Program-made: the position numbers and the translations under genes
The notes under the pieces: generated by a model
Told to the model about the DNA's origin: nothing
Databases searched by the model: none
What the model saw: the letters and a program-made list of their open reading frames with translations, nothing else
DNA from: Myroides guanonis
GTDB lineage: Bacteria; Bacteroidota; Bacteroidia; Flavobacteriales; Flavobacteriaceae
Direction of reading: 5' to 3'
DNA: 64,000 nt
NCBI RefSeq assembly: GCF_900114085.1
Contig: NZ_FORU01000007.1
Location: 62,001 to 126,000 of the forward strand
In this document: positions 47,988 through 57,190 of the stretch, piece after piece
How positions within the stretch are numbered: position 1 is the stretch's first letter
How the letters are laid out: each line of letters starts with the position of its first letter

Positions 47988-48016
47988 TCTGAACTATGTT
48001 TTATATTAGGAGACAG
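47988..48016. repeat. Diverged intergenic repeat, copy B
   Basis: Begins TCTGAACTATGTTTTATA and ends AGGAGACAG; partner of the copy at 47437-47466 in direct orientation. Confidence 0.7.
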
Positions 48017-48198
48017 GAGTCTGAAAAGAAAAATGAGTCAAGACTCGAAGTACTCATTCCATTTATTCCAATCCTTAATTAGAATTCTACACATAATTTT
48101 TACTATCCTATGTTAAAATAGAACAAGCTAACGCTATCAGATGATCCCAAAAAAGAGAATCTAAATGTAATCAACTTCGTTATCGTCAAAGTTTTTTA

Positions 48199-48206
48199 TA
48201 TTTTTG
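48199..48206 (+). promoter_or_regulatory. Candidate -7 box of the PLDc_N gene
   Basis: TATTTTTG, 33 bases before the ATG; no exact -33 TTG. Confidence 0.55.
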
Positions 48207-48239
48207 CACGAAAAAGCGATTAACATATAAATCTATAGC

Positions 48240-48437
48240 ATGAGCTACTTCCTTTTCTTTTGGCAATTTTTTTTGCTTTTTCTACTTATTTTAATTCCTT
48301 ATTCTCTTTTTAAACTTGGTTATTCCAACCTTGATAATAATCAAAAACTTATATGGTGTTTAATCATATTATTGATTCCTTTTTTTGGAGGTCTTGCTTA
48401 TCTTTTAGTAATGAGAAACAAAAAGATTATTAAATAA
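48240..48437 (+). CDS. PLDc_N-type small membrane protein
   Basis: A 65-residue protein with two membrane helices (about 3-25 and 36-57), a WQFFLLFLLILIPY first helix, and the QKLIWCLIILLIPFFGGLAY pattern of the phospholipase D N-terminal (PLDc_N) domain, ending in a short basic tail. Such proteins occur alone in Bacteroidota; the catalytic PLD domain is absent, so no lipase activity is implied. Confidence 0.8.
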   Translation: MSYFLFFWQFFLLFLLILIPYSLFKLGYSNLDNNQKLIWCLIILLIPFFGGLAYLLVMRNKKIIK

Positions 48438-48587
48438 TAACCTCATTCGATACTCGAAATTAATTAGATACTAATAAATCTATTTAAAGCATAATTAGGA
48501 TATAGGATAACGATTGTTTTTACTGAAAATAGAACCTAGTTTATATAAATTTGATTAACTTTATAATATCTCAAAAATGATAATGCT

Positions 48588-48806
48588 ATGAATCACGTAA
48601 AATTATTTGTCGGTAGTGAAGTTCTTACACTTGCAGTCAAAGACATATTAGAACAAAATAATATTGAATTCATTGAAAGAAATGATGTTAAGTCTTCTTT
48701 AGCTGTTGGTATAGGTACCGCAGATAAAGCAGTACATATATTCGTAGATCCCAAAGACCTTGAATATGCAAAACATTTGTTAGAGAAAAACGATATTCAC
48801 GAATAA
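48588..48806 (+). CDS. DUF2007 protein
   Basis: A 72-residue soluble alpha/beta protein with the DUF2007 (putative signal-transducing) pattern: KLFVGSEVLTLAVKDILEQN and HIFVDPKDLEYAKHLLEK. It resembles half of a PII- or ferredoxin-like fold; function unknown. The start is ATG 48588; a terminator follows within three bases. Confidence 0.85.
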   Translation: MNHVKLFVGSEVLTLAVKDILEQNNIEFIERNDVKSSLAVGIGTADKAVHIFVDPKDLEYAKHLLEKNDIHE

Positions 48807-48808
48807 GG

Positions 48809-48846
48809 AAAAAGGGTTGTAATTATAAAAATTACAACCCTTTTTT
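48809..48846. terminator. Bidirectional terminator
   Basis: Stem AAAAAGGGTTGTAATT paired over 16 bases (48809-48824 with 48830-48845), a 5-base loop and T run; shared by the DUF2007 and DoxX genes. Confidence 0.9.
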
Positions 48847-48873
48847 GATTAACATACCTAGTGTCAAAACTTA

Positions 48874-49281
48874 TTATTTTAAAAGAGAAGTTCTCCCTTT
48901 ATAAACACTATACTTTCCAGATCCCAATAGCATAATACATATTGCGCCCATCAAAAAGAAGACATTAGCTTCTATTTTCAAAGCTCCTACCTCACTAAAC
49001 TGAAACAAATTCCAACCATATAATAAATAAAGAGACATTAACATAGTAAAAGCTATCAACAAACTTGAAAGCTTAGTTGCTATACCTAAAATAATCGCTA
49101 ACGGGGCTACAACTTCTGCAATCGGAACACCTACCCACATCCACTTTGGTAAACCTGCTGTTTCTAATTGTTGTATTATAAAATCATGGCCATGTATTAG
49201 TTTATGTATGCCGTGAAAAATCATCAATCCACCAACAGTGAATCTCAATAATAACTTTCCTATGTCTTGGTTTTTCTTCAT
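48874..49281 (-). CDS. DoxX family membrane protein
   Basis: A 135-residue four-helix membrane protein of the DoxX/YphA type (KLLLRFTVGGLMIFHGIHKL, then GVPIAEVVAPLAIILGIATK). Family members are poorly understood; some interact with superoxide dismutase or take part in thiosulphate or thiol chemistry, which cannot be inferred here. I chose ATG 49281 (MKKNQDIG); an ATG at 49290 adds three residues and is also possible. Confidence 0.85.
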   Translation of the reverse strand: MKKNQDIGKLLLRFTVGGLMIFHGIHKLIHGHDFIIQQLETAGLPKWMWVGVPIAEVVAPLAIILGIATKLSSLLIAFTMLMSLYLLYGWNLFQFSEVGALKIEANVFFLMGAICIMLLGSGKYSVYKGRTSLLK

Positions 49282-49381
49282 GAATAGCATTTTTTATTAG
49301 TTGTGAAAATTTGAATTAGTTAAACTATAAGAATAAGTGAATCATAATAAATATTTAAAAATCAATATTTTGAAATATAAT

Positions 49382-50092
49382 TTAAGCTGTTTTAGTAGGT
49401 CTAATTTCAATTTTACTAGGAAGTGCATTCGGATTCATTTGTAAAACTGATACAATCAACTCACCTATATCCTCTGGTTGTATTTTCCACTTATCTTTTT
49501 GCTCATCCGGTGTGTGTTCATTAAAATGTGAAGTGACAGAACCTGGTAATATAGTAGTTACTTTAACATCTTTCTGACGTAAATCCAACATTGCGGCTTG
49601 TGTAAAACCAACCACTCCAAATTTAGAAGCATTATATCCTGCTCCATTTTCAAAGAAATTAATACCTGCCAAGCTTGCAATACTGATATAGTATCCCTTA
49701 TTCTGTTTAAGTTGTTCCACTGTAGCTTTAAGGGTATGAAATGCTCCAGTAAGATTTGTATCAATCATTGCATTCCAATCTTCTAAAGACATTTCATCTA
49801 TGGGTGCGAATTTCCCCAAACCTGCATTAGCGATAACTACATCTATTTTTCCGAATTTAGATATAATTTCACGAACAGCTCTTTGTTCATCTTCAAAGTT
49901 TCTAACATCAGATTGAATACCCAAAACTCGACTTTCATCACCAAGATCACGAGCTACAGCTACAGTTTCAACAGCATTTCTACCTGAAATAGCCACATTT
50001 AGCCCTTGATCTAATAAGCATTTTGCTATTCCTTTTCCAATTCCTTTTGTACCTCCTGTTATATAGACAGTAAGCCCACTAATATTTTTCAT
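49382..50092 (-). CDS. Short-chain dehydrogenase/reductase (classical)
   Basis: A 236-residue Rossmann-fold oxidoreductase. Cofactor loop TGGTKGIG (12-19), NAG (89-91), catalytic S140 or S137 in YYISIAS, and Y153-x3-K157 in YNASK. The arginine near residue 38 (SGRN) suggests NADP(H). The substrate is unknown; the closest described groups reduce ketones or acyl chains. Single gene. Confidence 0.88.
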   Translation of the reverse strand: MKNISGLTVYITGGTKGIGKGIAKCLLDQGLNVAISGRNAVETVAVARDLGDESRVLGIQSDVRNFEDEQRAVREIISKFGKIDVVIANAGLGKFAPIDEMSLEDWNAMIDTNLTGAFHTLKATVEQLKQNKGYYISIASLAGINFFENGAGYNASKFGVVGFTQAAMLDLRQKDVKVTTILPGSVTSHFNEHTPDEQKDKWKIQPEDIGELIVSVLQMNPNALPSKIEIRPTKTA

Positions 50093-50338
50093 ATATATTC
50101 AATTTAACACACGTTTTAAATAAGAAACTTCAACGTGATAATTTACAACTATTTCATTAATAACTAATGAAATTACAATTTTTAGGTCAACTATTATACT
50201 TTAATACAGTTTGTTACAATATAAAAATCACATTTTGCACCACAATATAAAGAAACTAATTGTCTGTAGAAAGGCTTTTTAATAATTGTAGAATCTTTTT
50301 CAAATCATTAAATTAGCCTCTTTAATAAAAACAAACCA

Positions 50339-52531
50339 ATGAAAAGAATAAGTATAATAGCTTTTGTCTTAATGGGAAACTTGATGTTTGCACAACGAGA
50401 TCTCACTATACAAGAAGCAACCATGGGGCAATATCGCTCATTTTATCCAAAATCAATATTCAATGCGCAATGGCAATCTAATGATAAAATTACGCATTTA
50501 AATAGTGAATACACCGCATTAACTTCAAGAAAATCAAAAGACAATTGGGCTCCTAAAGAGTTAATTAGCCTTGAGGATTTAAAAACAGCAATTAAAACTA
50601 GATTACCAAAGGCTTCTTTAGACGTAACTCGATTTCCAAATTATACTTGGAAAAATGATCATATCTTATCTTTTCAAATCTCAAATAAATCACAAACTTA
50701 TTTTTTAGACTATGATATAAATTCTAAAGCTATTATACGCGATATGAATATCGATGTAAATGCAGAAGATCCTATCGTTTCTAGAAATCAAGATTATATA
50801 GCATGGTTAAAAGACAATAACATTGTTGTGACCAACTCTAAGGGGCAAAATATTGACATAACTCAAGACAATACTATTGATTTTTTAAATGGTAGTAAAG
50901 ATACCCATCGCAATGAATTTGGTATTAATCAAGGAATGTGGTGGAGTCCAAAACAGGATCAACTTCTATATTACAGAAAAGATCAAAGCATGGTTAGTGA
51001 TTATCCTTTAGTAGATTATAGTACAAGGGTAGCTACAGTGAAAAACATTAAGTATCCTATGGCTGGAATGGCCAATGAACAGGTAACTCTTGTAATTCAC
51101 GATATAAATACTGGAAAGAAAGTTACACTTCAAACAGGTGAACCTTTAGATCAATTTCTAACTATGGTCACTTGGGATCCTACTGGAAACTATGTATATG
51201 TTGGAGTTTTAAACAGAGGTCAAAATCACCTAAAGCTAAATAAATACAATGCAGCAACAGGAGCTTTTGAAAGCACCTTATTAGAAGAAGAAGCTAATAC
51301 ATATACCGAACCTTCTGAAGGACTATTGTTTAATCCTAAGAACGATAAAGAATTTGTTTATATGACCGAATTGGAAGGATATAGACAGGCTTATCTTTAC
51401 AATACAGATGGTAAACTTTTAAAGAAATTAGGTTTTAAAGATGTGGTGGTAACCGATATGCTAGGTTTTGATACAGACGCTAAGCATATCTATTATATAG
51501 GTACAGACAATAATGGTTTAGACCGTATGTTATATAAAGTAAACTTAAAAAAAGCTACTACTGAAAAAATCACTACAGCTTCTGGAACTCACAATATAGT
51601 TTTAAATCCTTCAAAATCTATATTCTTAGACCAATTTAGCAATGTTGAAACACCTAATAAGACAAGTATTGTAGAAGTAAATTCAAAAGAAAAAAGCGTA
51701 TCGATTTCTGAGGCTGAAAACCCTTATGAAGATATTATCGATATGCCTAAAATGGAATTACTTACTATAACAGCAGCAGACGGAAAAACACCTCTTAATG
51801 CACGTATAATATATCCGACTAATTTTGATGAAAATAAAAAGTATCCTGTTATGCTTTACGTATACGGTGGTCCTCATGCACAGTTAATTCAGAACAATTG
51901 GTTAGGAGGTTCTTCCCTATTCTTTCAATATATGGCTCAAAAAGGGTATATTGTATTTACAGTAGATAACAGAGGAAGTGCCTATAGAGGAAAAGATTTT
52001 GAACATATAATTCATCGCCAGTTAGGTCAAGTTGAAATGGCAGACCAATTAAAAGGTATTGACTATTTGAAATCTCAAAATTTTGTTGACTCCGGTAAGA
52101 TTGGTGTATATGGATGGAGTTTTGGAGGTTTTATGACTACTACTTTATCTATACATCATCCTGAAATTTTTAAAGTTGGTGTAGCAGGTGGTCCTGTAAT
52201 GGATTGGAAGTACTATGAAATCATGTATGGAGAACGTTATATGGATACTCCTCAAGAAAATCCTGAAGGCTATACTAAAACAAGTCTTGTGAATAAAGCA
52301 GTTGAATTAGAAAATCCACTACTAATCATTCACGGAGCACAAGATCCAGTTGTAGTTCAACAACACTCAATGGCATTTGTTGAAGCTTGCATAAAAGCAG
52401 GAAAACAAGTTGATTATTTTTTATACCCTACTCACGAACACAACGTAATAGGAACAGACAGAATACATTTAAATCAGAAAATTGCAGACTATTTCTTTCT
52501 ACATTTAGCACCTGCTAGAGAAAGTAATTAA
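50339..52531 (+). CDS. S9 family dipeptidyl-peptidase IV-like protein
   Basis: A 730-residue exported prolyl peptidase. A signal peptide (about 1-18, LMFAQ) precedes an eight-blade beta-propeller (about 40-475) and an alpha/beta-hydrolase domain with the nucleophile in GWSFGGF (S594), D669 (AQDPVV) and H701 (THEHNV). The catalytic order and length match DPP IV, which removes X-Pro dipeptides from peptides; in Bacteroidota it works in the periplasm with secreted proteases to use protein as food. Terminator directly downstream. The short motif for the N-terminal-amine-binding Glu pair was not positively located. Confidence 0.93.
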   Translation: MKRISIIAFVLMGNLMFAQRDLTIQEATMGQYRSFYPKSIFNAQWQSNDKITHLNSEYTALTSRKSKDNWAPKELISLEDLKTAIKTRLPKASLDVTRFPNYTWKNDHILSFQISNKSQTYFLDYDINSKAIIRDMNIDVNAEDPIVSRNQDYIAWLKDNNIVVTNSKGQNIDITQDNTIDFLNGSKDTHRNEFGINQGMWWSPKQDQLLYYRKDQSMVSDYPLVDYSTRVATVKNIKYPMAGMANEQVTLVIHDINTGKKVTLQTGEPLDQFLTMVTWDPTGNYVYVGVLNRGQNHLKLNKYNAATGAFESTLLEEEANTYTEPSEGLLFNPKNDKEFVYMTELEGYRQAYLYNTDGKLLKKLGFKDVVVTDMLGFDTDAKHIYYIGTDNNGLDRMLYKVNLKKATTEKITTASGTHNIVLNPSKSIFLDQFSNVETPNKTSIVEVNSKEKSVSISEAENPYEDIIDMPKMELLTITAADGKTPLNARIIYPTNFDENKKYPVMLYVYGGPHAQLIQNNWLGGSSLFFQYMAQKGYIVFTVDNRGSAYRGKDFEHIIHRQLGQVEMADQLKGIDYLKSQNFVDSGKIGVYGWSFGGFMTTTLSIHHPEIFKVGVAGGPVMDWKYYEIMYGERYMDTPQENPEGYTKTSLVNKAVELENPLLIIHGAQDPVVVQQHSMAFVEACIKAGKQVDYFLYPTHEHNVIGTDRIHLNQKIADYFFLHLAPARESN

Positions 52532-52552
52532 TTTTAATACTGCTATAAAACA

Positions 52553-52582
52553 TAAAGGGAGCCTCAATGAGGCTCCCTTTAT
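52553..52582. terminator. Bidirectional terminator between DPP IV-like gene and transaldolase gene
   Basis: Stem AAAGGGAGCCTC/GAGGCTCCCTTT (52554-52565 with 52569-52580), loop AAT. Confidence 0.9.
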
Positions 52583-52603
52583 TGTATGAATAATACCTGT
52601 AAT

Positions 52604-53260
52604 TTATTGATTTGCTTTCGCATAGTCAGCTAAGAATTGAGCCAAACCACTATCTGTTAAAGGGTGTTTTAATAAACCAGTTATAGCAGAAAGAGGTCCT
52701 GTCATAACATCTGCACCAATTTTAGCACAATTAACAATGTGCATAGTATGACGAACAGATGCAGCTAATATCTCAGTAGTAAATCCATAGTTATCATAGA
52801 TTTGACGAATTTCCTGAATCAAAATCAATCCATCTGTAGAAATATCATCTAAACGCCCAATAAAAGGAGAAACATAAGAAGCTCCAGCTTTAGCAGCTAA
52901 TAAAGCTTGTCCAGCAGAGAAAACTAATGTTACGTTTGTTTTAATCCCTTTAGAAGAAAAGTATTTACATGCTTTAATTCCATCTTTTGTCATAGGTAAT
53001 TTAACCACAATTTGTTTGTGTAAGGCAGCTAAAGCTTCTCCTTCTTTTACCATTCCTTCATAATCAGTAGCAATAACTTCTGCACTAACATCTCCATCCA
53101 CTAATGAACAGATTGTTTTATAATGATTTAAAATGTTTTCAGAACCAGAAATACCTTCTTTAGCCATTAATGATGGATTAGTAGTAACTCCGTCTAATAC
53201 CCCTAAAGATTCTGCCTCCTTAATTTGCTCTAAATTAGCTGTGTCAATAAAAAATTTCAT
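52604..53260 (-). CDS. fsa: Fructose-6-phosphate aldolase/transaldolase
   Basis: A 218-residue class I aldolase of the small transaldolase (TalC/FSA) group, working in the non-oxidative pentose phosphate route or as an F6P aldolase. The Schiff-base lysine is K87 in [22 protein letters not shown] and DGVTTNPSL are at the N-terminus and [12 protein letters not shown] near the C-terminus. FSA and transaldolase activity differ by a few pocket residues and I cannot separate them, so the symbol is provisional. -7 box at 53297-53290. Confidence 0.88.
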   Translation of the reverse strand: MKFFIDTANLEQIKEAESLGVLDGVTTNPSLMAKEGISGSENILNHYKTICSLVDGDVSAEVIATDYEGMVKEGEALAALHKQIVVKLPMTKDGIKACKYFSSKGIKTNVTLVFSAGQALLAAKAGASYVSPFIGRLDDISTDGLILIQEIRQIYDNYGFTTEILAASVRHTMHIVNCAKIGADVMTGPLSAITGLLKHPLTDSGLAQFLADYAKANQ

Positions 53261-53289
53261 AGTTATACGTTATTATGTTGTTTTGTTTT

Positions 53290-53297
53290 CAAAAATA
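53290..53297 (-). promoter_or_regulatory. Candidate -7 box of fsa
   Basis: TATTTTTG on the minus strand, 29 bases before the ATG; no exact -33 TTG. Confidence 0.5.
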
Positions 53298-53380
53298 CAA
53301 TTTATATATCACTTACACTCCGTTTTCATTTTTGAAATACAGTTGAAAAACTACTCTAAAATGAAAGTGTTTTCAAACGC

Positions 53381-54190
53381 TTAAGCTTTTATCTTGTAAT
53401 GATTCATCAAAATTTTCTCATACATCTTACTTGGTAAAACCTTTTTCAATACCAAAGAAAACTTTTGCATGGCTGGTCCCACTTTATAACGAACCGCCGG
53501 TTTAGGTGTCTCAATGATTCTTAAAATAGCCGTTGCCATTTCTTGTGGATCACCACCAGTGTCAACATGCTCATCCATCATATCTAAAGACATCTGATAA
53601 ACTTCTTTATATGGAGAATTTGATAAAACAGGAGCGTGATAACGTCCAGAAGCAATGTTGGTAGCGAAATCCCCAGGCGCTACGTTTGTAACCTCAATAC
53701 CAAAAGCCTTAACTTCCATGCGCAAGGCTTCTGTTATCATCTCTAAAGCACTTTTAGAAGATGAATAAATTCCACGGTACGGTAAACCCATATAACCTGC
53801 TATGGATGTTATATTAATGATTAAACCACTGTGTTGTTTACGCATTGTCGGTAAGACTGCTTTAATTACATCAATAGGTCCAAAAAGATTAACTTTAAAA
53901 TGATTCTCTATTTCGATGGATGGTATTTCTTCAATAGGTCCTGTTATTCCAACTCCTGCATTATTAATTAGAATATCTAATCTCCCTTCTTTCTTAACAA
54001 TCTCCATTATAGCAGTTTCAATCGAAGATGTATCGCGAACATCTATTTGAACTAGAGGGAATTTGGAATTTAAAATTCTTTTAGGCTCTCTACTGCTTCC
54101 ATAAACTATATAACCATTACTGCTTAAAAACTCTCCTATAGATTTTCCTATTCCTGATGAACCACCCGTAATTAAAACTACCTTCTTCAT
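53381..54190 (-). CDS. Short-chain dehydrogenase/reductase (classical)
   Basis: A 269-residue Rossmann oxidoreductase: TGGSSGIG (8-15), NNAG (76-79), S129 (NITSIAGY), and Y142-x3-K146 (YSSSK). SSREPKR near residue 33 points to NADP(H). The C-terminal extension (KMYEKILMNHYKIKA) is typical of a Bacteroidota branch annotated only as SDR. It is not similar enough to the SDR at 49.4 kb to be a recent duplicate. -7 box at 54214-54207. Confidence 0.88.
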   Translation of the reverse strand: MKKVVLITGGSSGIGKSIGEFLSSNGYIVYGSSREPKRILNSKFPLVQIDVRDTSSIETAIMEIVKKEGRLDILINNAGVGITGPIEEIPSIEIENHFKVNLFGPIDVIKAVLPTMRKQHSGLIINITSIAGYMGLPYRGIYSSSKSALEMITEALRMEVKAFGIEVTNVAPGDFATNIASGRYHAPVLSNSPYKEVYQMSLDMMDEHVDTGGDPQEMATAILRIIETPKPAVRYKVGPAMQKFSLVLKKVLPSKMYEKILMNHYKIKA

Positions 54191-54206
54191 TATTTTGATT
54201 TTATAG

Positions 54207-54214
54207 CAAAGATA
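54207..54214 (-). promoter_or_regulatory. Candidate -7 box of the second SDR gene
   Basis: TATCTTTG on the minus strand, 16 bases before the ATG; no exact -33 TTG. Confidence 0.5.
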
Positions 54215-54293
54215 GTATTATGTATCTTAAATTTTAAATAGATGTATTTGAAAAGATGTTTTCATATATTTATCGTTTTAATTGACTCTCATA

Positions 54294-55313
54294 ATGAAAA
54301 CTAAAATATCTCTTCTACTTTCAATTACTTTTTTTACAGCTTTTACTTCATGCAGTAGCTCCCAAAACAATATTACTACTGAAACGACTTCTTCTTTTGT
54401 AGTATATAAAGATTCCTTAAAGAAACATGTTTACACCTTAGCTTCTAATGCTCATGAAGGTCGTAGAACTGGTGAAGTTGGTCAAAAAAATGCAGCGAAC
54501 TACATAGTTAAGCATTATGAGAAATTGGATATAAATTACCCAAAAGGAGCTAATAGTTATTTCCAATATGTACCAGCTGAATTTATGAAATCTAATTATG
54601 GTGCTAACTTAAAAGACAGCGAAAATATATGGGCATTTATTCAAGGTAGTGATGATTCTAATGAAGTTTTAGTTATTTCTGCACATTATGACCATATGGG
54701 AATTATGAATGGACAAACATATTATGGAGCAGATGATAACGCCTCTGGTACTGCGGGAGTTATGGAAATAGCCAGGCTTTTTAAAGAAGCCGTCGATAAA
54801 GGTCAGAGACCTAAAAAATCTGTTTTATTCTTACATGTCACAGGAGAGGAATTTGGTTTACACGGTTCGAGATTTTACGTAGAGAATCCAATAATCCCGT
54901 TAGAAAACACAATCGCCAATCTTAATATTGATATGATTGGAAGGAAAAGCTATGAATATAAAGGAGATAAGGATTATATATTTTTAGTGGGTTCTAATAG
55001 GTTAAGTACAGACTTACATAACATTTCAGAAGCCGTGAATAAAGAAACCGTCCAATTGGATTTAGATTATACTTTTAATGATTTAAATCATCCAGAACGT
55101 ATTTATTATCGTTCCGACCATTATAACTTTGTTAAAAATGGAATTCCAGCAATTTTCTATTATAATGGAGCTCACCAAGATTATCATCAACCAACAGATA
55201 CTCCAGATAAAATAGATTACGATTTGTTGCAAAAAAGAGCTCAGTTAGTTTTTAATACTGCTTGGAATTTAGTTAATAGAGATAAAAGACCAAAAATAGA
55301 TGTTTCAGAATGA
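54294..55313 (+). CDS. M28 family zinc aminopeptidase, lipoprotein
   Basis: A 339-residue lipoprotein (signal ending TAFTSC, C20) with a bacterial M28 aminopeptidase domain. The metal ligands are visible: H131 (SAHYDHMG), bridging D147 (YGADDNASGT), the catalytic E185 and ligand E186 (TGEEFGLHG), the aspartate in NIDMIGR, and the last histidine in the YRSDHYNF/HQDYHQPTD region. I chose ATG 54294; a TTG at 54282 precedes it but spoils the signal. The following ORF overlaps by four bases (ATGA). Confidence 0.92.
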   Translation: MKTKISLLLSITFFTAFTSCSSSQNNITTETTSSFVVYKDSLKKHVYTLASNAHEGRRTGEVGQKNAANYIVKHYEKLDINYPKGANSYFQYVPAEFMKSNYGANLKDSENIWAFIQGSDDSNEVLVISAHYDHMGIMNGQTYYGADDNASGTAGVMEIARLFKEAVDKGQRPKKSVLFLHVTGEEFGLHGSRFYVENPIIPLENTIANLNIDMIGRKSYEYKGDKDYIFLVGSNRLSTDLHNISEAVNKETVQLDLDYTFNDLNHPERIYYRSDHYNFVKNGIPAIFYYNGAHQDYHQPTDTPDKIDYDLLQKRAQLVFNTAWNLVNRDKRPKIDVSE

Positions 55314-55591
55314 AATATTTAAAGCGATACGATCAGACCATATTTTTTTTTAGCTTTATTAATCTATTACTATGGTCTATAAAGGCTTTCTATATTAATA
55401 AAGAAAATGCTCCTGAAGCTATAGTTGAACTTGGAGCATTTTTATTTGTACCAATGGTATTAATATTATTTCTTTTACCGACTTTAATTGTAATTAGAAC
55501 TTTTAGAAAAAGGGTTTCTATTGTCTCCTACCCCTTTTTATCACTCTTAATGTGTGTAATAACACTTGCAATTATTTTCTATTATAATTGA
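55310..55591 (+). CDS. Small membrane protein coupled to the M28 gene
   Basis: A 93-residue protein with three hydrophobic segments (about 9-28, 39-60, 70-92). No domain recognised. Its ATG overlaps the stop codon of the M28 peptidase gene (ATGA), so it is translated from the same message. It may help anchor or handle the peptidase, but this is a guess. No clear terminator follows. Confidence 0.72.
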   Translation: MKYLKRYDQTIFFFSFINLLLWSIKAFYINKENAPEAIVELGAFLFVPMVLILFLLPTLIVIRTFRKRVSIVSYPFLSLLMCVITLAIIFYYN

Positions 55592-55632
55592 TTATTTAAT
55601 TAAATTAATCTCGGTTTTTAATGCTATCAATA

Positions 55633-56301
55633 CTATTCCTTAGAATTTAGTCTATTAATTTTAACCACTTCATATACTCCATCATAAGAAGCGCCAAAAC
55701 CTTCAGTAGTTGGACCTAAATCTTTAATCTCCAACTCAACTTCTACTGGTTTTCCATTTTTAATTCCTTTGGTTTCTTCATCATACTTTTGATATAAGAT
55801 TCCTGTTTTATCAACAATCCAATATGATTTAGAATCACCAACAGCCGTAAATGATCGAGTTTCATCACCAATAACTAAAATCCCTTTTACCTTACTAATT
55901 TTATCTTTAATAACAGGCTCTTCAAATTTGTGGTCATTGTTTATATGATTCTCATTTGCTCTAGAATAGGTATAAGTATTACTACCCTTCTTTAACATTA
56001 AGCTATCTTTAGTTATTTTATTAATAGATAAAGTGTCTGTAAATGCAATAGTCTGATGATTTCCAATACTTTTTCCGGAAAGCAATAATAAATCTCCTTC
56101 TTGTTTCCATTGCTCATATTGAATAGTCGCCATATTTATAGAAGAAGCTACTCCATCATTTTTAAGAACAAATCCTTGATATTGGCCCGACATTCCTGGT
56201 ATAGGCTCAACCCATTCTCCCTGTAATGTGGATTCACTTTGACAACCTACAAGACTAGTAATAAATATTGAAACTAAGGCTAAACTCCATATATTTTTCA
56301 T
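55633..56301 (-). CDS. Lipocalin/NlpE-like lipoprotein
   Basis: A 222-residue lipoprotein (signal ending SLVGCQS, C20). The first half (about 24-110) has the LQGEWVEPIPGM...GFVLKNDG pattern of the lipocalin-like proteins of Bacteroidota; the second (about 130-222) has KVKGILVIGDETRSFTAVGDS and YWIVDKTG, like the C-terminal OB-type domain of NlpE. It therefore complements the N-terminal-domain NlpE-like protein at 31.9 kb. Function is inferred to be envelope-stress or copper related, with low certainty. Confidence 0.75.
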   Translation of the reverse strand: MKNIWSLALVSIFITSLVGCQSESTLQGEWVEPIPGMSGQYQGFVLKNDGVASSINMATIQYEQWKQEGDLLLLSGKSIGNHQTIAFTDTLSINKITKDSLMLKKGSNTYTYSRANENHINNDHKFEEPVIKDKISKVKGILVIGDETRSFTAVGDSKSYWIVDKTGILYQKYDEETKGIKNGKPVEVELEIKDLGPTTEGFGASYDGVYEVVKINRLNSKE

Positions 56302-56488
56302 TTCTTACAATATTATGTAATACTAATATTACTGTTAAACCAAACATATATTGCAAGAAGCGTGCAAACTTTACTTATAAAGTAAAAAACAATTAATCCA
56401 ATCAAATACTACACACAATAGTATTGATTCAATAGTTGTAATAGAACAAATAATCATTTATATTAGCTACAAAGACAATACTTTAGCT

Positions 56489-57109
56489 ATGAAAAAGAAA
56501 AGAGAATGGATTCGTATAGGTATAATTATATTAGCTGTGGTATTTATAATATCTACAGTTACATTTGAGATTTTTGAATTCCCTACTTTGGTAACCCAAT
56601 TTATTGGAGCTTTATTGGGAGTTGTAATTACTGCTATAATTACTGTTTTATTATTACAAGGACAATCACGTACGGAAGAAAACCTAGAGAAAAAATTAAA
56701 GGTATTTGAGAAAAAGCAAGAAATTTATTTCAACTTTCTAGAGAAGCTAAATACAATTCTACAAAATGAAGATACGCAACGATTCACTCCAAGTAAAAAG
56801 CAATTTCAAAATGAAGAATTAAACTTACAAGATTTACTTTTTGAGTTCGGTTATCTAAAAATGCATACCACAAATGAAACTTTCTCAGAAATATTGGTTT
56901 ATGTAAGCAATCTTATAGAAGAAAATAATAAACTAAAGTTTTTAGAAACTGCCTCAATGGACGACTACAATCAATACTATCAAGTCTTAGCAAATAATTA
57001 TTTTAGTATTGTAACTCTTTTGAAAAAAGAATTGTACGCAAAAGAACTACCCCATTTTAATACTGAAACTATAAACACTATTATAAATAATTCTTTGAAA
57101 GGATATTAA
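56489..57109 (+). CDS. Hypothetical membrane-anchored coiled-coil protein
   Basis: A 206-residue protein with two adjacent membrane helices (about 10-27 and 34-56), then a charged helix (EENLEKKLKVFEKKQEIY) and a helical C-terminal domain. The short loop between helices and cytosolic C-terminus are inferred. I recognise no family. Bounded by a divergent lipoprotein gene and a convergent tetR gene, it is a single-gene unit. Confidence 0.7.
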   Translation: MKKKREWIRIGIIILAVVFIISTVTFEIFEFPTLVTQFIGALLGVVITAIITVLLLQGQSRTEENLEKKLKVFEKKQEIYFNFLEKLNTILQNEDTQRFTPSKKQFQNEELNLQDLLFEFGYLKMHTTNETFSEILVYVSNLIEENNKLKFLETASMDDYNQYYQVLANNYFSIVTLLKKELYAKELPHFNTETINTIINNSLKGY

Positions 57110-57132
57110 TTAGTCATTCTTATTTATAAGCA

Positions 57133-57163
57133 CAAAAAAAGGGGTGACAATAATTGTTCCCCT
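57133..57163 (-). terminator. Terminator of the TetR gene
   Basis: On the minus strand AAGGGGAACAA pairs imperfectly with TTGTCACCCCTT and is followed by a T7 run. Confidence 0.7.
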
Positions 57164-57190
57164 TACTCCGCTGATTGATATTCAGTTTTA

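Larger units (their letters stand above)
46993..48239. other. Gene-free region with short repeats
   Basis: No ORF here is credible. The interval holds two diverged copies of a 30-base motif (47437-47466, 47988-48016), an 11-bp tandem repeat (47745-47777), a 7-bp stem TGACAAA/TTTGTCA (47391-47397 with 47414-47420) that overlaps an alternative hairpin GGAT/ATCC (47411-47423), and a GC-rich island at about 47689-47780 in otherwise AT-rich DNA. A -7 box for the next gene is at 48199-48206. It could be decayed genes or a non-coding RNA locus. Confidence 0.65.
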
